Of a stretch of 63,374 nt of DNA, positions 31,064 to 42,429 are shown piece by piece. Numbering within the stretch: position 1 is the stretch's first letter; each line of letters starts with the position of its first letter. The DNA is from Peribolospora baueri (lineage: Eukaryota > Basidiomycota > Peribolosporomycetes > Peribolosporales > Peribolosporaceae). The position numbers and the translations under genes are program-made. The notes beneath the pieces are model-generated. The model ran no database searches. It was not told where the DNA came from and saw only the letters and a list, made by a program, of their open reading frames with translations. The stretch covers positions 1-63,374 of the forward strand of contig JAMDHS010000110.1 in NCBI GenBank assembly GCA_029717555.1. Direction: 5' to 3'.

Positions 31064-33706
31064 TCAGTAGCGGTTGCCGCGTCTACTCCATCGCGCCGCC
31101 AACGGTCGTCTGAACGCCCAAAGCAGGCCGCAGATGACGGCTAGGCCGACGACGGAGACGACGACCCCGATGGCGACCTTGGCGCCCGTGGAGAGGCCGC
31201 CGTGCGAGGCTGGGTAGGCTGCGTCAGTGGGTGTGCCGGACGGAACAAGGAGGAGGGTGGGGTCCATGGTGTAGTAGTAAGGCGCGTCATAGGTCAGAGT
31301 CGGCGAAGAAGTTGTGTTCGTAGGCGCGAAGGCTCGGAGACGACTGGCGACGAGAGTGAGCAGCGGGGCGTTGTAATCTATAAAGTTCATCATAGCAAGC
31401 CAGAAGCGACGGGGGAGGACAAAGGGTTAGGTGAGAAAGGCCATTGACCATGCTCGGGTCGCTCTCTGCTCGATTCATACCGCCGCCCGAATGGGAGGCG
31501 AGGCGAAATCACTCACCGAGCGCGACCTCAGTCTCAGGCCAATCGTTCCTGATATCAAAATAACGATCCTGCTCGTCAGGACCGCCGATGAGAGCTCCAT
31601 AGAGCACGTGAGCCTCATCGGGCGGGTCGCGGTTGATATTGGTGATGTCGTTCCCTCCTGACGCCGCTGCGTGGTGAGGGTTGTAGGGAGAGGACGGGTG
31701 AATGCCGACGATGTAAGGACGGTGCATCGGGTTAGAGCCGAGGGCGTAGTCGAGTTGTTTGCGGGCGAAGGTCTGCGGCGGTCGGAGGAGGAAGAAGGTG
31801 AGCGAGAACGGCGGGCGGCGGTCGTCAGTCTTGCGACAGCAAAGGCGGCGCTCTCGACACTCACCCTGTACGAATTAGACTTGTCCACGCTTGTCGCCCA
31901 CGGCGCATACCTCTCCATGACGGCCGCCAAGTTCAAGGCGGGGTTCAAGCTGTTGTCGCCGCTTCCCTGATTCCAGTAAGCAAGGCCTCCGTTGGTGTAA
32001 AACATGCCGTTCACCTTGTTGTTCACGATGGCGTCGAAGTAGGCCTCGGCGTCTGACTGGAAGTTTGTCCGAGAGGCTGAGGAGGAGCTGAACGAGTGAG
32101 GAGGGAATGAGAGCTGAGAAAGCAGGACGGGAAGCGCGGGCGTCTTAAAGTCCCAATCTGTGAGGTTGGGAGAAGGGAAGGAGATCGGGAACACAAGGTT
32201 CAATACGGATAAAGACACAGTCTCAAGCTGGCTCCGACCCCTTGGCGCATCGTCCAAGCGCGACGACTCACCGAGCGTCGGTGCGGATTTGGCCATGTCA
32301 GTACAGATCTTCCACTGCGAGTACCAGCTGGCAGCCTGGTCAAAGTAGGTCGATTCTCCGGTGGCGAGGGCGAGCCAAGTGGCGCCCCAGATGAGGTCGT
32401 CCTGGTAGGAAGAGGAAGAGTACGCGTCCGCCACCGACGGCACCGACGTCTGGGGAGGGAGAGGCGGGGCGGTCCGGGATCAGAACGGTGGCTTGGAATC
32501 GCCGAGTCGAGAGGCGACGACGCGCATATACGCACCTGGTAGGTGACCATACCACCGGTCGCATTGACGGCCAAGGTCCAGGCGTCCACGGCGTGCTGCC
32601 TGAGGAGCCCTGCGTAGGAGGTGTTAGTGAGCTCGGCAAGGGGAGAGCTGACGGCGCCGTGCGAGTCGGTTGCGAGGACGGTGCCGTTGTAGAGCGCCGA
32701 ACAGGCCGACATGGCGCCTGCAAAGGCGGCCGCTGCGTCCGTGCCTGGGTTGGTAGACTGCAAAGGAAGACAAGGAGGGGCGGATGAGGCGGGGGCAGGT
32801 GGGGTCCCCACAGGGGATGGGAGAGGAGAAGGGGACGCACGTTGATCTGGTAGGACGGTCGGGGCATGGGGATGTTCTGATCGCCTGGTAGTCCCCATTC
32901 GGCCGCCGGAAACACAAACACATGAGCATCGGAGCCGGCTCGCGCAACAACGTCCGGACGTCGGGTGTCTCGGGTCGGCTCACCTCCCCAGTAGTTATTG
33001 TCGAGGTTAACGTCGCCGACCTGGACGAACAGCGTCTGAGGCTGCGGGTGTGCCTGGAAGAAGTGGGAGAAGCACAAAGACCAAGGCGGGCGCGCGAGGT
33101 GAGCTGAGCATGCCGGGCGGGCGGTTGGAGTCGGATGGAGGGAAGGCTCACCCTCATCATCCAATCGAGCCCCCACCGGAGCATAGAGTCTAGGTAAGCG
33201 GTCTGATTTGCAGCGGCATAGCCATCGGCGTGTTCGATAGCGCCCCAGCAGATGGTGGCTAGGGTGTAGGAGAGGGGGAAGGCGAAGAGGAGGTAGTCGC
33301 CGGCATCGAAGTAGCCTCGGGTGAGGTCGACATTGCTGTTGCGGGAGCACAAGGTCGGGACGAGGTCAACGAAGAGGACGCTGAGGTCGCTGACGGGACC
33401 TTTCAGGGACATAACTCACTGATCCTGTCCATCCTGGAGCGCCGAGTCGTTTCTCCACGACACCCTATTCTGGGGACCGAGCACGCCGGAGCGCTGAGCG
33501 TCGTAAAACCAGAGCGCGTCGCCGAGGAGGTCGCTCCACGCCCGCGCCGCATCCTGTACGGAGACATCAACGTAGAGGCCGGCGAAGCCTTTCGAGGCCG
33601 CCGGCGGGGTCCACGGGGGGTTTGGAAGGGGGATCTGGGCGAGGGCGGGAGGTGCGAGGAGGGAAAGAAGGGGAGCGAGGAGGGGGAGGAGGGTTCGGCG
33701 CTTCAT
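31064..33706 (-). CDS. glycoside hydrolase family 9 endoglucanase with C-terminal membrane anchor
   Basis: This is an inverting cellulase or endo-beta-1,4-glucanase. From the ATG at 33706 there is a signal peptide (LLPLLAPLLSLLAPPALAQ). The catalytic domain shows DLTRGYFDAGDYLLF with the catalytic-base Asp pair, MLRWGLDWMM, DLIWGATWLALATG, HRPYIVGIHPSSPYNPHH with the active-site His region, and WPETEVALDYNAPLL with the proton-donor Glu. After the domain a Thr/Pro-rich stretch leads to one C-terminal helix (AIGVVVSVVGLAVICGLLWAF) and a basic RRPLAARWSRRGNRY tail. The enzyme is therefore probably a type I plasma-membrane or wall-facing protein. About ten short introns are needed. No carbohydrate-binding module is seen. 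The role may be wall remodelling or plant-glucan cleavage. Confidence 0.92.
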
Positions 33707-34695
33707 GGTGATCGAGGAAGGAGAAGGAGTGGAGGAAGGAGGGGAAAGAGGAAGGAAGAGATGGAGCGGTCGGTTATCGTCGTCGTCGTCGTCATCGTTT
33801 CTATTTCTCCTCCTCCTTTGTCTCTCTCTATCCCGCCTCCTCACCACCCGCCAAGGCGATGCACGACGACGACCGGACGAAGACAACGACGAGGACAAGC
33901 ACGAGCCATCATCATCCATCCGCTAACCCGCACAGCCAGCGACACACCAAACGCCCGCCGACTTGCGCCCTCTCGCTCTCGCTTGCCATGTGCATCTCCA
34001 TATTCATCTCCATCTCCACCTCTCTCGTTTACTTATTTTTGCCCAATCGGTTCCGCCCGCCAGCCCCTTGTTCTCCCAGAATAAGAATAGAAGAACACCC
34101 GCACGTTCCCTTTCTAACACCAGGCGTTCGTTGACTGCGGCGACCGACAATGAACATGCACCATCAGCACTAACACCAACTTCAGCCTCTCTCTCTCTGT
34201 GTCTGACGCAGACGCCGGCCTGCGACTCCCAACCGTCCTCCTGCCCGTTCGGCGTCTCTACGTCTTCTTCATCTGCTACGTTCCTGCGCGAGATAAACAA
34301 CTATAAGAGGGAAGAAAATAAGAAGGAGCCACTACTGCCACCCCCTGTGCACTACACTGCCAACACCAGAGGGAGGGCCTCGGCGAGACGATGCGAAAGA
34401 GAAAAAAAGCGAAGAGGAAGCCGGGCCGTGGTGGCGAGGCCTTTTCCTGTAGTATGTAGATATGCACTGTGTTGACCGTGAGAACGTGAGGAGGGCGTAT
34501 AGGGGAAGAGCGGAAAGCTCACGGACCGACCAAGGGTGGGCAGAGGCGAATCGAGCGAGGGAGCGAGGAGGATCAGGTGTATGGAGGCGGCGATAACAAA
34601 ACGACGACAAATGACAAGGAAGAGGAGATGTGGCGTTCGAGGTAGAAGAGGGCACTGCGGCCGTTGGACGGCGGTGCAGGACGTCGTCCTCAGCC
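33707..34695. promoter_or_regulatory. GH9 upstream region
   Basis: This is 989 bp between the GT90 stop and the GH9 start, same strand. The first 150 bp next to the start are low-complexity, with GTCGTC triplets near 33775-33800 and C/T-rich blocks. No known cellulase-regulator site was identified by eye. No second gene is seen. Confidence 0.5.
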
Positions 34696-36936
34696 TCAGT
34701 GAATGGGCACTTCCTGCTTGAGCTTCCAACCCAAAAGTTCAAACGTCGGCCAGGAGGTGAGGTCGTCGGTGTAATTGACGTTGTATGTCTGCACCTGCGA
34801 GTCGGAACGACGTACAGACGGTATGGTCAGGCACGTGCCCATCTCAACTCGGCCCAGACACCACTTTAAAAAAAAACACCCAGACCTACCTCGGAAAATT
34901 TTTTGAGCGCCTTGCGCCAGTAGCAAGCCGCCGAAGCGGGCGAGACGTACCGGTTACGGAAGAAGTCCCACGAGTCTGTCAGAATAGAATGGCAGACCGC
35001 GAAAAGGAGAGACGACGGCGAGAGTAAGGTGAGAGGACACTTCATCCAGGACGCGACCGCGGCGGCACCGCTCGACCTCGCCCTCAAGGCCCCCGCTCCA
35101 CTCACTATCAGCCACCTTCTTCGCCTTCCAGTCGTTCGCTATGAGATCGTCCATCACCTCAGAAAGGTGGTTCCACCCGTCCTCGAGACGATCGCTGTCG
35201 GTGGGCAGGATGACAATGTTCTGATCTAACGAGTTGGGGTCGCCGTTATAGAGGTGCGTCCAGTGCTGGATCCAGTGCGGAGGGTGGGTCACGATCACGG
35301 AACGGCAGTTCTGGAGGTACTTGAGTCGGCCGGAGTACGTCTCGCCTGGGGGAGAGGAACGCGGATGACAGATCAAAAGTGGAGAACCGGTGGCCGGTCA
35401 GATGACGCGCAACGACCATGCCTAGAGTGGCAGAGGAAGACCGCCGCCCGACTCACCTTCCGGGTAGCCGTGAAACTTCCACTTGCAGTGGTCCTCCATC
35501 GGCGTGTAGCCCTCGTTTGTCGACCAGACCAAAGGCTTGGCATCTGCCCAAGGCTTGCCGTGGGTGGCATTGAGGAAGTACTGGAGGAGAGAAAAACGCG
35601 GGGCGGTGAGCGAACGGAACTCGAGGACAAACGCGCGAGATTGCTCTTCTCGACGACGTCGCCCACCTTGCGATCTTCGGAGCCGACGTCGACGGCGCCT
35701 CTCCAGTAAAGCGTGTTGGTCTTGCCCTCCCACCCAATCTGATTCTCCAACCGCTCCGTCTTGACGCGCAGCTCATCGTAGGAGCCCACACCCGGCTCGG
35801 GCCAAGCGTAGAAGCCGTAGTCGGGCATGAGCCAGACGTCTAGGAGGTACGGCGCACGGTCGAGGGAGAACTTGCCCGTCGAGCCCCAGTCGTTGACGCC
35901 GATGCAGAATCTGTGAGACGGGGTGTGGGGGAGAAGGTCAGATGGGACGATGACGCGCGTGAGTAGAGCCAGGCGTGGATGCCGACATCGGACGAGCAAA
36001 TTGACCCACTCGACATTGGGGAGCTTTTCCGGGGCAGTGAGCACGCTCTGGGCGAGGAGAGCGAGGGCGGCGTTGGAGCGGGTGAAGACGGACTGCTGGT
36101 AGTACTTGAGGTAGAGCTACGTGGGAGCACGAGATAAGAAACGAGCCGAAAAAGGGCGGTCGACGAAGGATCGATGAGCAAACCAGCCGCCGCCGCCGTG
36201 GTCGTCGTTCGCCGACCCACCCGGTTGTTGTAGATGACGACCCTGGCGTGCGTCCAGATGCCGTCGTCGCACATCTTCTCCATGTACTCGTGCGTGTACC
36301 TTTGTGCAGAAGGGATGAAAACGGGGAATGAGACTGGAGCGGCGGGTGAAATCGAATCCCTCGTCTTTCCTGGGCGACCACTCACCCTCCCCTCTCCTCG
36401 TAGTACTTCTTGCTCCTCTCCAGATCCTCCCACAGCCCGGGGAAAGCGGCGTCGCACTGCTCTTCAGTCATCAAGAGGTTGTCGGGGTCGATGGGCGGCA
36501 GATCGCGCCATGACGCATACGTCGTCGGGCTCGTCTCCGAGCCGGTGGCCGAGGCGCCGAAGTAGTGACCATAGGAAGAGCGCCAGCTGGGGTTGGAGAG
36601 CGAGGACGGATGGGTGACGGCGAAGAGGATGAGGAGGACGACGGCAACGATACCGCCGTCTGTAGGTCCGTGAACGAGGGTGGACGGCGAGGATAGGGAC
36701 AACAAGAGGGCGGCGGTCAGAAGATGGGCGTGTTTCAGACACCCGGCACACGCCGCCGCCGTCGCCGTCGTCGCATTCGATGGGATGGATCGACGAGCCA
36801 TCCATCGTTAGTCGCGCAAAAGTCTAACTAACTCACAAGCCAGGTACCTCGTCCTCTTGGGTGCCGACTGGTGGAACTGCTGGATGTTGGTCGGCAGGAG
36901 CTCGTAAGCGCCGGAGGTGTTCCAGAACTTGAACAT
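34696..36936 (-). CDS. CAP10-type glycosyltransferase (GT90), type II membrane protein
   Basis: This is a Golgi-type sugar transferase related to cryptococcal Cap10 and Cxt1 xylosyltransferases. Exon 1 (36837-36936) ends at a GTGAGT donor. The join at 36659 gives an uninterrupted membrane helix, GGIVAVVLLILFAVT. The lumenal part shows DLPPIDPDNLL, YGFYAWPEPGVGSYDEL, the GT90 landmark NTLYWRGA, KWKFHGYPEGETYSGRLKYL, VTHPPHWIQHWTHLY and a C-terminal VNYTDDLTSWPTFELLGW before the stop at 34696. Several introns lie within. Fungal GT90 enzymes build wall or capsule glycans, and which sugar this one moves cannot be told. It lies in tandem upstream of the GH9 gene on the same strand. Confidence 0.88.
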
Positions 36937-36976
36937 GGCTGGCTGACGAGCGGATGGACGAGACGAGACGGACGGG

Positions 36977-37030
36977 TCTGTCTGTCTGCCTGTCTGTCTG
37001 TCTACGTGTCTGTATCTGTCTGTCTGTCGG
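36977..37030 (+). repeat. CTGT/TCTG microsatellite
   Basis: An imperfect (CTGT)n tract with CTGC and TATC interruptions starts about 40 bp upstream of the GT90 start codon. It probably lies in the 5' UTR or core promoter of that gene. Confidence 0.7.
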
Positions 37031-38801
37031 GGAGTGTGTTGTGTCGGGTCGGTGTGTCAGTCGGACTTGCGGGGTGGAGAGGAGGGGCGGACGACTGCGG
37101 CGGGAGGCGGCGAAGAAGGATGGATGGCGAGGAGGCTGGCTGCTGTCAAAAGAGAGGAGGCTGGGCGAGGGCTGAGGGGAAGGGGAAGGGATAAGCGAAG
37201 GAGGAAGGAAGGAAGGAAAAAGAAAGATGATGGGAAGATGGGAGAGTGGTGGTGGACGGAGAGATGGATGGAAGGACAGAAGGACGACGACGCAAGGGAT
37301 CGGTCAGTTTGGCGGAGGAAGATTGGACGAACGACTGACTTCTTCTTTCTCTCGACATGGACGAACCGAACCGAACGACGGCCCGCGACGGCGGGAGGAC
37401 TACTTTACAGCTGCCGTTTCAGTCTCGCCACGACTCCAACTCCAAATTGTCCGTCGACGGGCGTCCCCGAGCGACACAACCTACAGCTTGGAGCCGCGCT
37501 GGCTGAGCGTAGACAGCACATGCACTACTGCGTAGACTCCATCTACGCTCCATCTACGCTCGGAAGGAAAAAAAAAAAAAAAGAGAAAAGAGGGCCGGTC
37601 TGTCGCACATCGAACCGCCAGCGGACCCGCCCAGCCGAACGCTTCCTCTTGGCACCGCGTCTCTCTTCGCAGCACCGGATACGGCCGGACACCAAGCGTC
37701 GTGTTGGCCGCGCCCTCAGCGAGGCAGCGCAGCGCCGGGTCTTTTGAAGACCAGCGTCGAGCTCGGGCTTGGACGGACGTGCCTGGCCCCGGCGAGTGGA
37801 CGACTGCGTCGCCGGTGGCTCAAGCAAGGTCTTTCTTTGCACGGCGGTGGGAGAGGAGGATGGTTACATCGATGACGCACGACACGAGCGTTTCTCGCTC
37901 GACGATGGAACGAAAGCCGCCGGCTGCCTTCTCGCGATTCGATTCGCGATGGATGGAAGAAAGCAGGCAAGGCGAGGGACAGACGTCATCCTCGTTTCCG
38001 TACTTACCGCAGCACACCTCTTCCGTCCACGCTCTGTCCGTCGCTGAGAGAAGAGTCACGTTATTATGGTCCGTGCTTCCTAAGCCTGCCAGCAATACTC
38101 TGTTCGAGTGCACCCTCAGGAGAACGAACGAGCGCAGGGGCTCCTCGACCCAATGCCCCCTGCCCGGAGCTGACCGCTTCCATTTCCATTTCTCCTGTCG
38201 ATAATGCCCCAATTGTAGAACACGGCGCTCCTGCGAACCTCAAGCAAGCCAGCGCTCACTTTCAAGTGGACCCCTCTTCGCAGGCCTCCAACATGGACTG
38301 TCCTCGGTTTCACGATCGCACCTCGCCCATCGTCGTCGCCCTCTTCCCCTTGTGTGCGTCCGCACCGAGCATCGAATGCTCGCTTAGGGACGACGGCCTG
38401 ACGTGACCGAGTCTCCTCACTCGTTAACTCACGGCTTTTCCTTCGTCCTTCGAGGGGAGCTCGGTGCCGAGAACGAGGAGAGGAGAACCATAAAGACGGA
38501 TGGACGATGCGATGGTCTCGGCGTGTACTACTGTCAGAAGAGTGGCCAAGCAGTGCCACACATGCTAGTGGATGGTTGACAATGTCAGTAACAAGTGGGC
38601 TCCCCAGCAGGGCGAGCCGATCCACGCTGAGTAAGATGCTCAGGGGCAATCAATATCGATAAAAGTCGCTGGCGCCTTGCACTCTCACCGTATCGACTCA
38701 AACTCCACTACCACTCCGGCAGCAGCAATTCTCAGGCCGACGCCTAGTCCCGCCGCGCTGATCTTTGTAAAGGGGGGAAAGCGTCCGAGTCTGCACCACA
38801 A

Positions 38802-39073
38802 GGCGGTTGAATGCGTCGTTGGTGAAGAAATGATAGGAGTCCTCACAGCTATAAATAAATTCTTCTGCTTGGTCCTGCTTCCTTTCGCGGCCATGGGGAG
38901 GGAGGACGGTGATGGGAACTAGCTGTTGAATGATTGGGGCGGCAGTAACCACTCTCGTCCTCCCCAGCCTAAGCGCTTCGATGGCCGCGAAAGGAAGCGG
39001 GACCAAGCAGAAGAATTTATTTACAGCTGTGAGGACTCCTATCATTTCTTCACCAACGACGCATTCAACCGCC
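38802..39073. repeat. imperfect inverted repeat, arms about 90 bp
   Basis: The left arm (38802 to about 38894, starting GGCGGTTGAATGCGTCG) recurs as its reverse complement in the right arm (about 38981-39073), with only about two substitutions over the arm. Parts of the 86-bp centre also pair weakly (GGGAGGACG against CGTCCTCCC; GGCGGCAGTAACC occurs once). As RNA it would form a long hairpin. No terminal repeats or target-site duplication identify a MITE with confidence. Confidence 0.75.
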
Positions 39074-42000
39074 TATATTGAATACAGGTTTCCACACAGA
39101 GCGCAACTCGAGGACCACCTCGACAGGGCTTGTCCGACAATCAAGATAACTCTGATCTTTGACCTGGCTGTTGGCGAGGACAGAGCTACGAGATGGACAA
39201 ACAAACAAGAGTACGGCCACTCGCCTAGTATGCCGGCTTCTCAGCCAGACTCGGAGGTGGTTCAACAAGAACGACGAGGACTATTTCGGTTTCAACTCGT
39301 CCGCCGCGCAAGTGACCCCGCCCCCGCTCACCGAGGGGATGCAGTCGCTCGACACGTCCGATTACCGAGGTGTACAGGCCTGGCCCTCGCTACACAACCA
39401 GGACGACGACGACGACGCATATCCCTTCCCGCTCAATAACAAAGGCCCACCCCAGCAGGTCGCGCTCCGGCTCGGCAGTGTGCTACGGAGTGAGCACGCC
39501 CGGTAGCGCGGGCGGTGCAAACGGGGTCAGGACGAATGCTTTGAGCGAGGGCAGCCTGCAGAAGGCTGGTCAGGCGCTCAGTCATCACAGCAATGGCGCG
39601 TTTGGTTAACAGGAGTCAACCAGCTGTCTCGTCCCAGGGAGAAGATGCGGCGGCGTAAAATGTACACAAACGAACCGGACCGAGCGGACATTGCCGTCGT
39701 CGTCGTCGAAGGCGAGTAGCGAGGTGGACGAGCAACACGTCCGTCAGCAGGCCCATCCCGGCATCGCGCAGCCGCACGGTCGATGGTTGAGGTTGCAGAG
39801 AACAAAACGCCGGTCATGAGCTCGATAGGGTCGAGGACGTCACAGAGCGCCCACCCTCCCGCGCCCCCCGTGCTCACATGCCGATGGTCGGGAGGATACT
39901 TGTGGTGATGAGGCTTGTCGCAAAGGCCGCCCCGCCGCCGGGGGGCGCTGGAAGCTCTGCTGGCACAGCACGTCTGTCGGAATAGGTCAAAGCAATTGCC
40001 CTGGCAAACGTGCAGAATGTGAGAGGGAAGGTGCACGGGTGGGAGGAAGAGAACAGAAAGAAGAGCATATCGCCAGAGAGACGAGTAGGAGGTGTCCGGT
40101 GCATGCAACAAATCCGACGTTCCAACGGATTCCTGCGGTGGCTCGTTCCGGACCCTTTGACGGCCCTGTCCGAGCGGCGAGACGAGAGAGAAGAAGCGCG
40201 TCTCCACGCTGTCGCTGGCAAAGACAAGCTGTTAGCCGTAGAAGTGAACCAAGCGCGCGTGGCGGACATCGGCTGACAAGAGGAACGGTGGGGTGACTGA
40301 GTCAACTAACTGCCAACGGCGTGCCAGTAAGTCTCAACACGAAGGAGCGCTTGAGCGGACGAACGCCGCGAGGTTGGGAGGGGACCTAAGTCGGTGGAAT
40401 GGCAGACGCTCATGAGCGTCGGCGACGGGCTGCGGGGCGAGTCGAGCTGAGCCGGCGCTCGTTGCTACGCTCGCTGCTTTTCGAGGGCTGGGCGGGGACT
40501 CTGGGGTGGAAGGCATTGATTGACAAGGAGGACGACGCTCATGAGACGTGAGCCGAGCGAGCGGTCGTCCGCGTCGTCCCATTGCCCTCGCTTCGCCTCG
40601 CCATCGCCATTGCCATCGGCGTTTGTGACTGTTTGACGCCGCGGATCGGTGGCGCATGGATGCTAGCTGATCCTATCATTCGCATTGAGCGCCCGCCCTG
40701 CCCTGGTGACGAGGAGGCGCCGCTTGACGACCGCTACCGTCCCTGAACGTTGGTCGGACTCGGCTGCTTTGCCGCCCTCATCGTCCATCTGGCCGTTCCT
40801 CTCTGGAGCGACGCGCCGCTGGGGAGACGCCTTGTTGGGCGGGCGAACGAGCGAACGCAATTCGGCTGGCGCCGTGCGAGCCGCTTCAAGTACTTGAGCC
40901 CGGCCGTGTCCGGTCCGGTAGTCAAGCAAAGCCAAGCCAAGCAAGTTAGTGTATCCAAGTCGATATGAAATGAACACAGAAGATGCGCTCAATTTGGAGC
41001 CCGCCCTGACCGGCGCCGCTCGGCGGGCGGATCCGCCCCGCCCGCGTCCATCCGTGCCTCCTATCCATCTTTTCATCCATCCATCCATCCACTGTTTCGG
41101 GTTCCATCCATGCGGCGGCCAGCCGGCCGCCCGCGGAGTGGAAATGGACGAGGGGGGGAGCGATCGATTAGGTGGATCGACAGATGGGCGGCGGGAAATG
41201 GGATGGGCGAGAGCGCGGGCGAGAGGCCAGCTTGGCCGTGGCTTGCTGGAAGAAGAGAAGGGAGAAGAGAAGGGAAGGGAAGCTCAAAAAATGAAAAGAA
41301 AAGACGAACGGCACGGTCAGAGATCCGTCCATCAAGAGAAAGCACTCGTCGTCGGCCCCCTTCTTTGCCTTCTTTCTTCGCCCGTGCGGCGTAATTAGTT
41401 GTACGAGCGTGCGCATCCATCGCAGCGGCAAGAAGCAAGGTTCGTACGAAGGAAGTCGGCGCTCTTCCCGTCGTCCTCCCGTCCTCTCTCCCCCTTTCTT
41501 CCCCGTCGCCTCGCCTGGCCCCCACTCCGCAGCTCACTCCGTCTCTCTCGAGCTTTTCTAGCTTTGTTTGAACAAGGCCACGCCAACGCGCGGCGGCGCC
41601 TCCCATCGTCCCATCGTCCTACCGTCTCGTCTCCTCCGCGTCCGTCCGTCCGTCTCAAGCTCACTCACCAAGCCTCGACTCGACTCGACGCACACATCTT
41701 TCTCTTCCTCGCCTCCCCTTCTTCCCCCACCCTGGATATCCAGCGTCCCCTCCCGTGTTTTCATCAGCCCGCCCGCGCGAGCTGCCTTGCCTTGCACTCC
41801 CAACCACACCTTCCGAGACGATGTGAGACGGCGTTCAGTTCAGATGAAATCGACGACGCCTCCCACGGGAAGGGCCGATCCCCCCTCCGCCTTCCCCCCC
41901 ACAACACAGCCAGGCCGACGTCGAATTACGACCGACGCAGACGGACGACGACGAGGGAGCAAGGAGCCAGGGGGCATGTAATTAGGACGTGAGCGTTCGT

Positions 42001-42429
42001 TTCGTGTTTCGTGTACCGTGTCGTGAGAAGAAGCAAACAGGGGTTTAGCGTACAAACAAGCGATGTCACGCCAACAAATGATGGCCGACGGGCAAAGGGA
42101 GAACAAACAGTTGGGATGAGGTGAGAAGAGAACGGGGGCAGGGCGGGGCATGGTCGAGGACACACGTACCCGATATGACACGACACATGACTACACGATA
42201 CGACATGCGACCACACGACAAGAAAAGACCTCGGAGACGAAAAAAGAAAAAGAAGGGGCCCATGGGACCGTTGGTTGGAAGGCAAGAAAAGAAGCAGACC
42301 CAGAGCAGAGGGGTAACCAGATATAGGGTAGGGTTCGTTGGTGGGAATATCGTCCGTCGGAAAAAAAAAGCCGACTTTCGACCGTCGCTCTCCTTCGCCC
42401 TCCGTCTTTCTCCACGCGGCACCCCACCG

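Larger units (their letters stand above)
36937..42429. other. 5.5-kb stretch without a confident gene
   Basis: The first 500 bp are the GT90 promoter side, with a CTGT microsatellite and purine-rich blocks. Further right lie a 272-bp imperfect inverted repeat (38802-39073), a protein-like plus-strand frame at about 39240-39506 (short landmarks RRWFNKNDEDYFGFNSS and DDDDDAYPFPLNNKG), and CCAT repeats near 41072-41092. From about 41400 to 42429 there is C/T-rich DNA next to the velvet 3' end. No frame here matches a family I know. Decayed genes, long UTRs or a non-coding RNA are all possible. Confidence 0.5.

Noticed and set aside
36340-36365. AAATCGAATCCC, reminiscent of a tRNA T-arm.
   Set aside because: No matching acceptor stem, D-arm or anticodon arm was found, and the bases fall within GT90 gene sequence.
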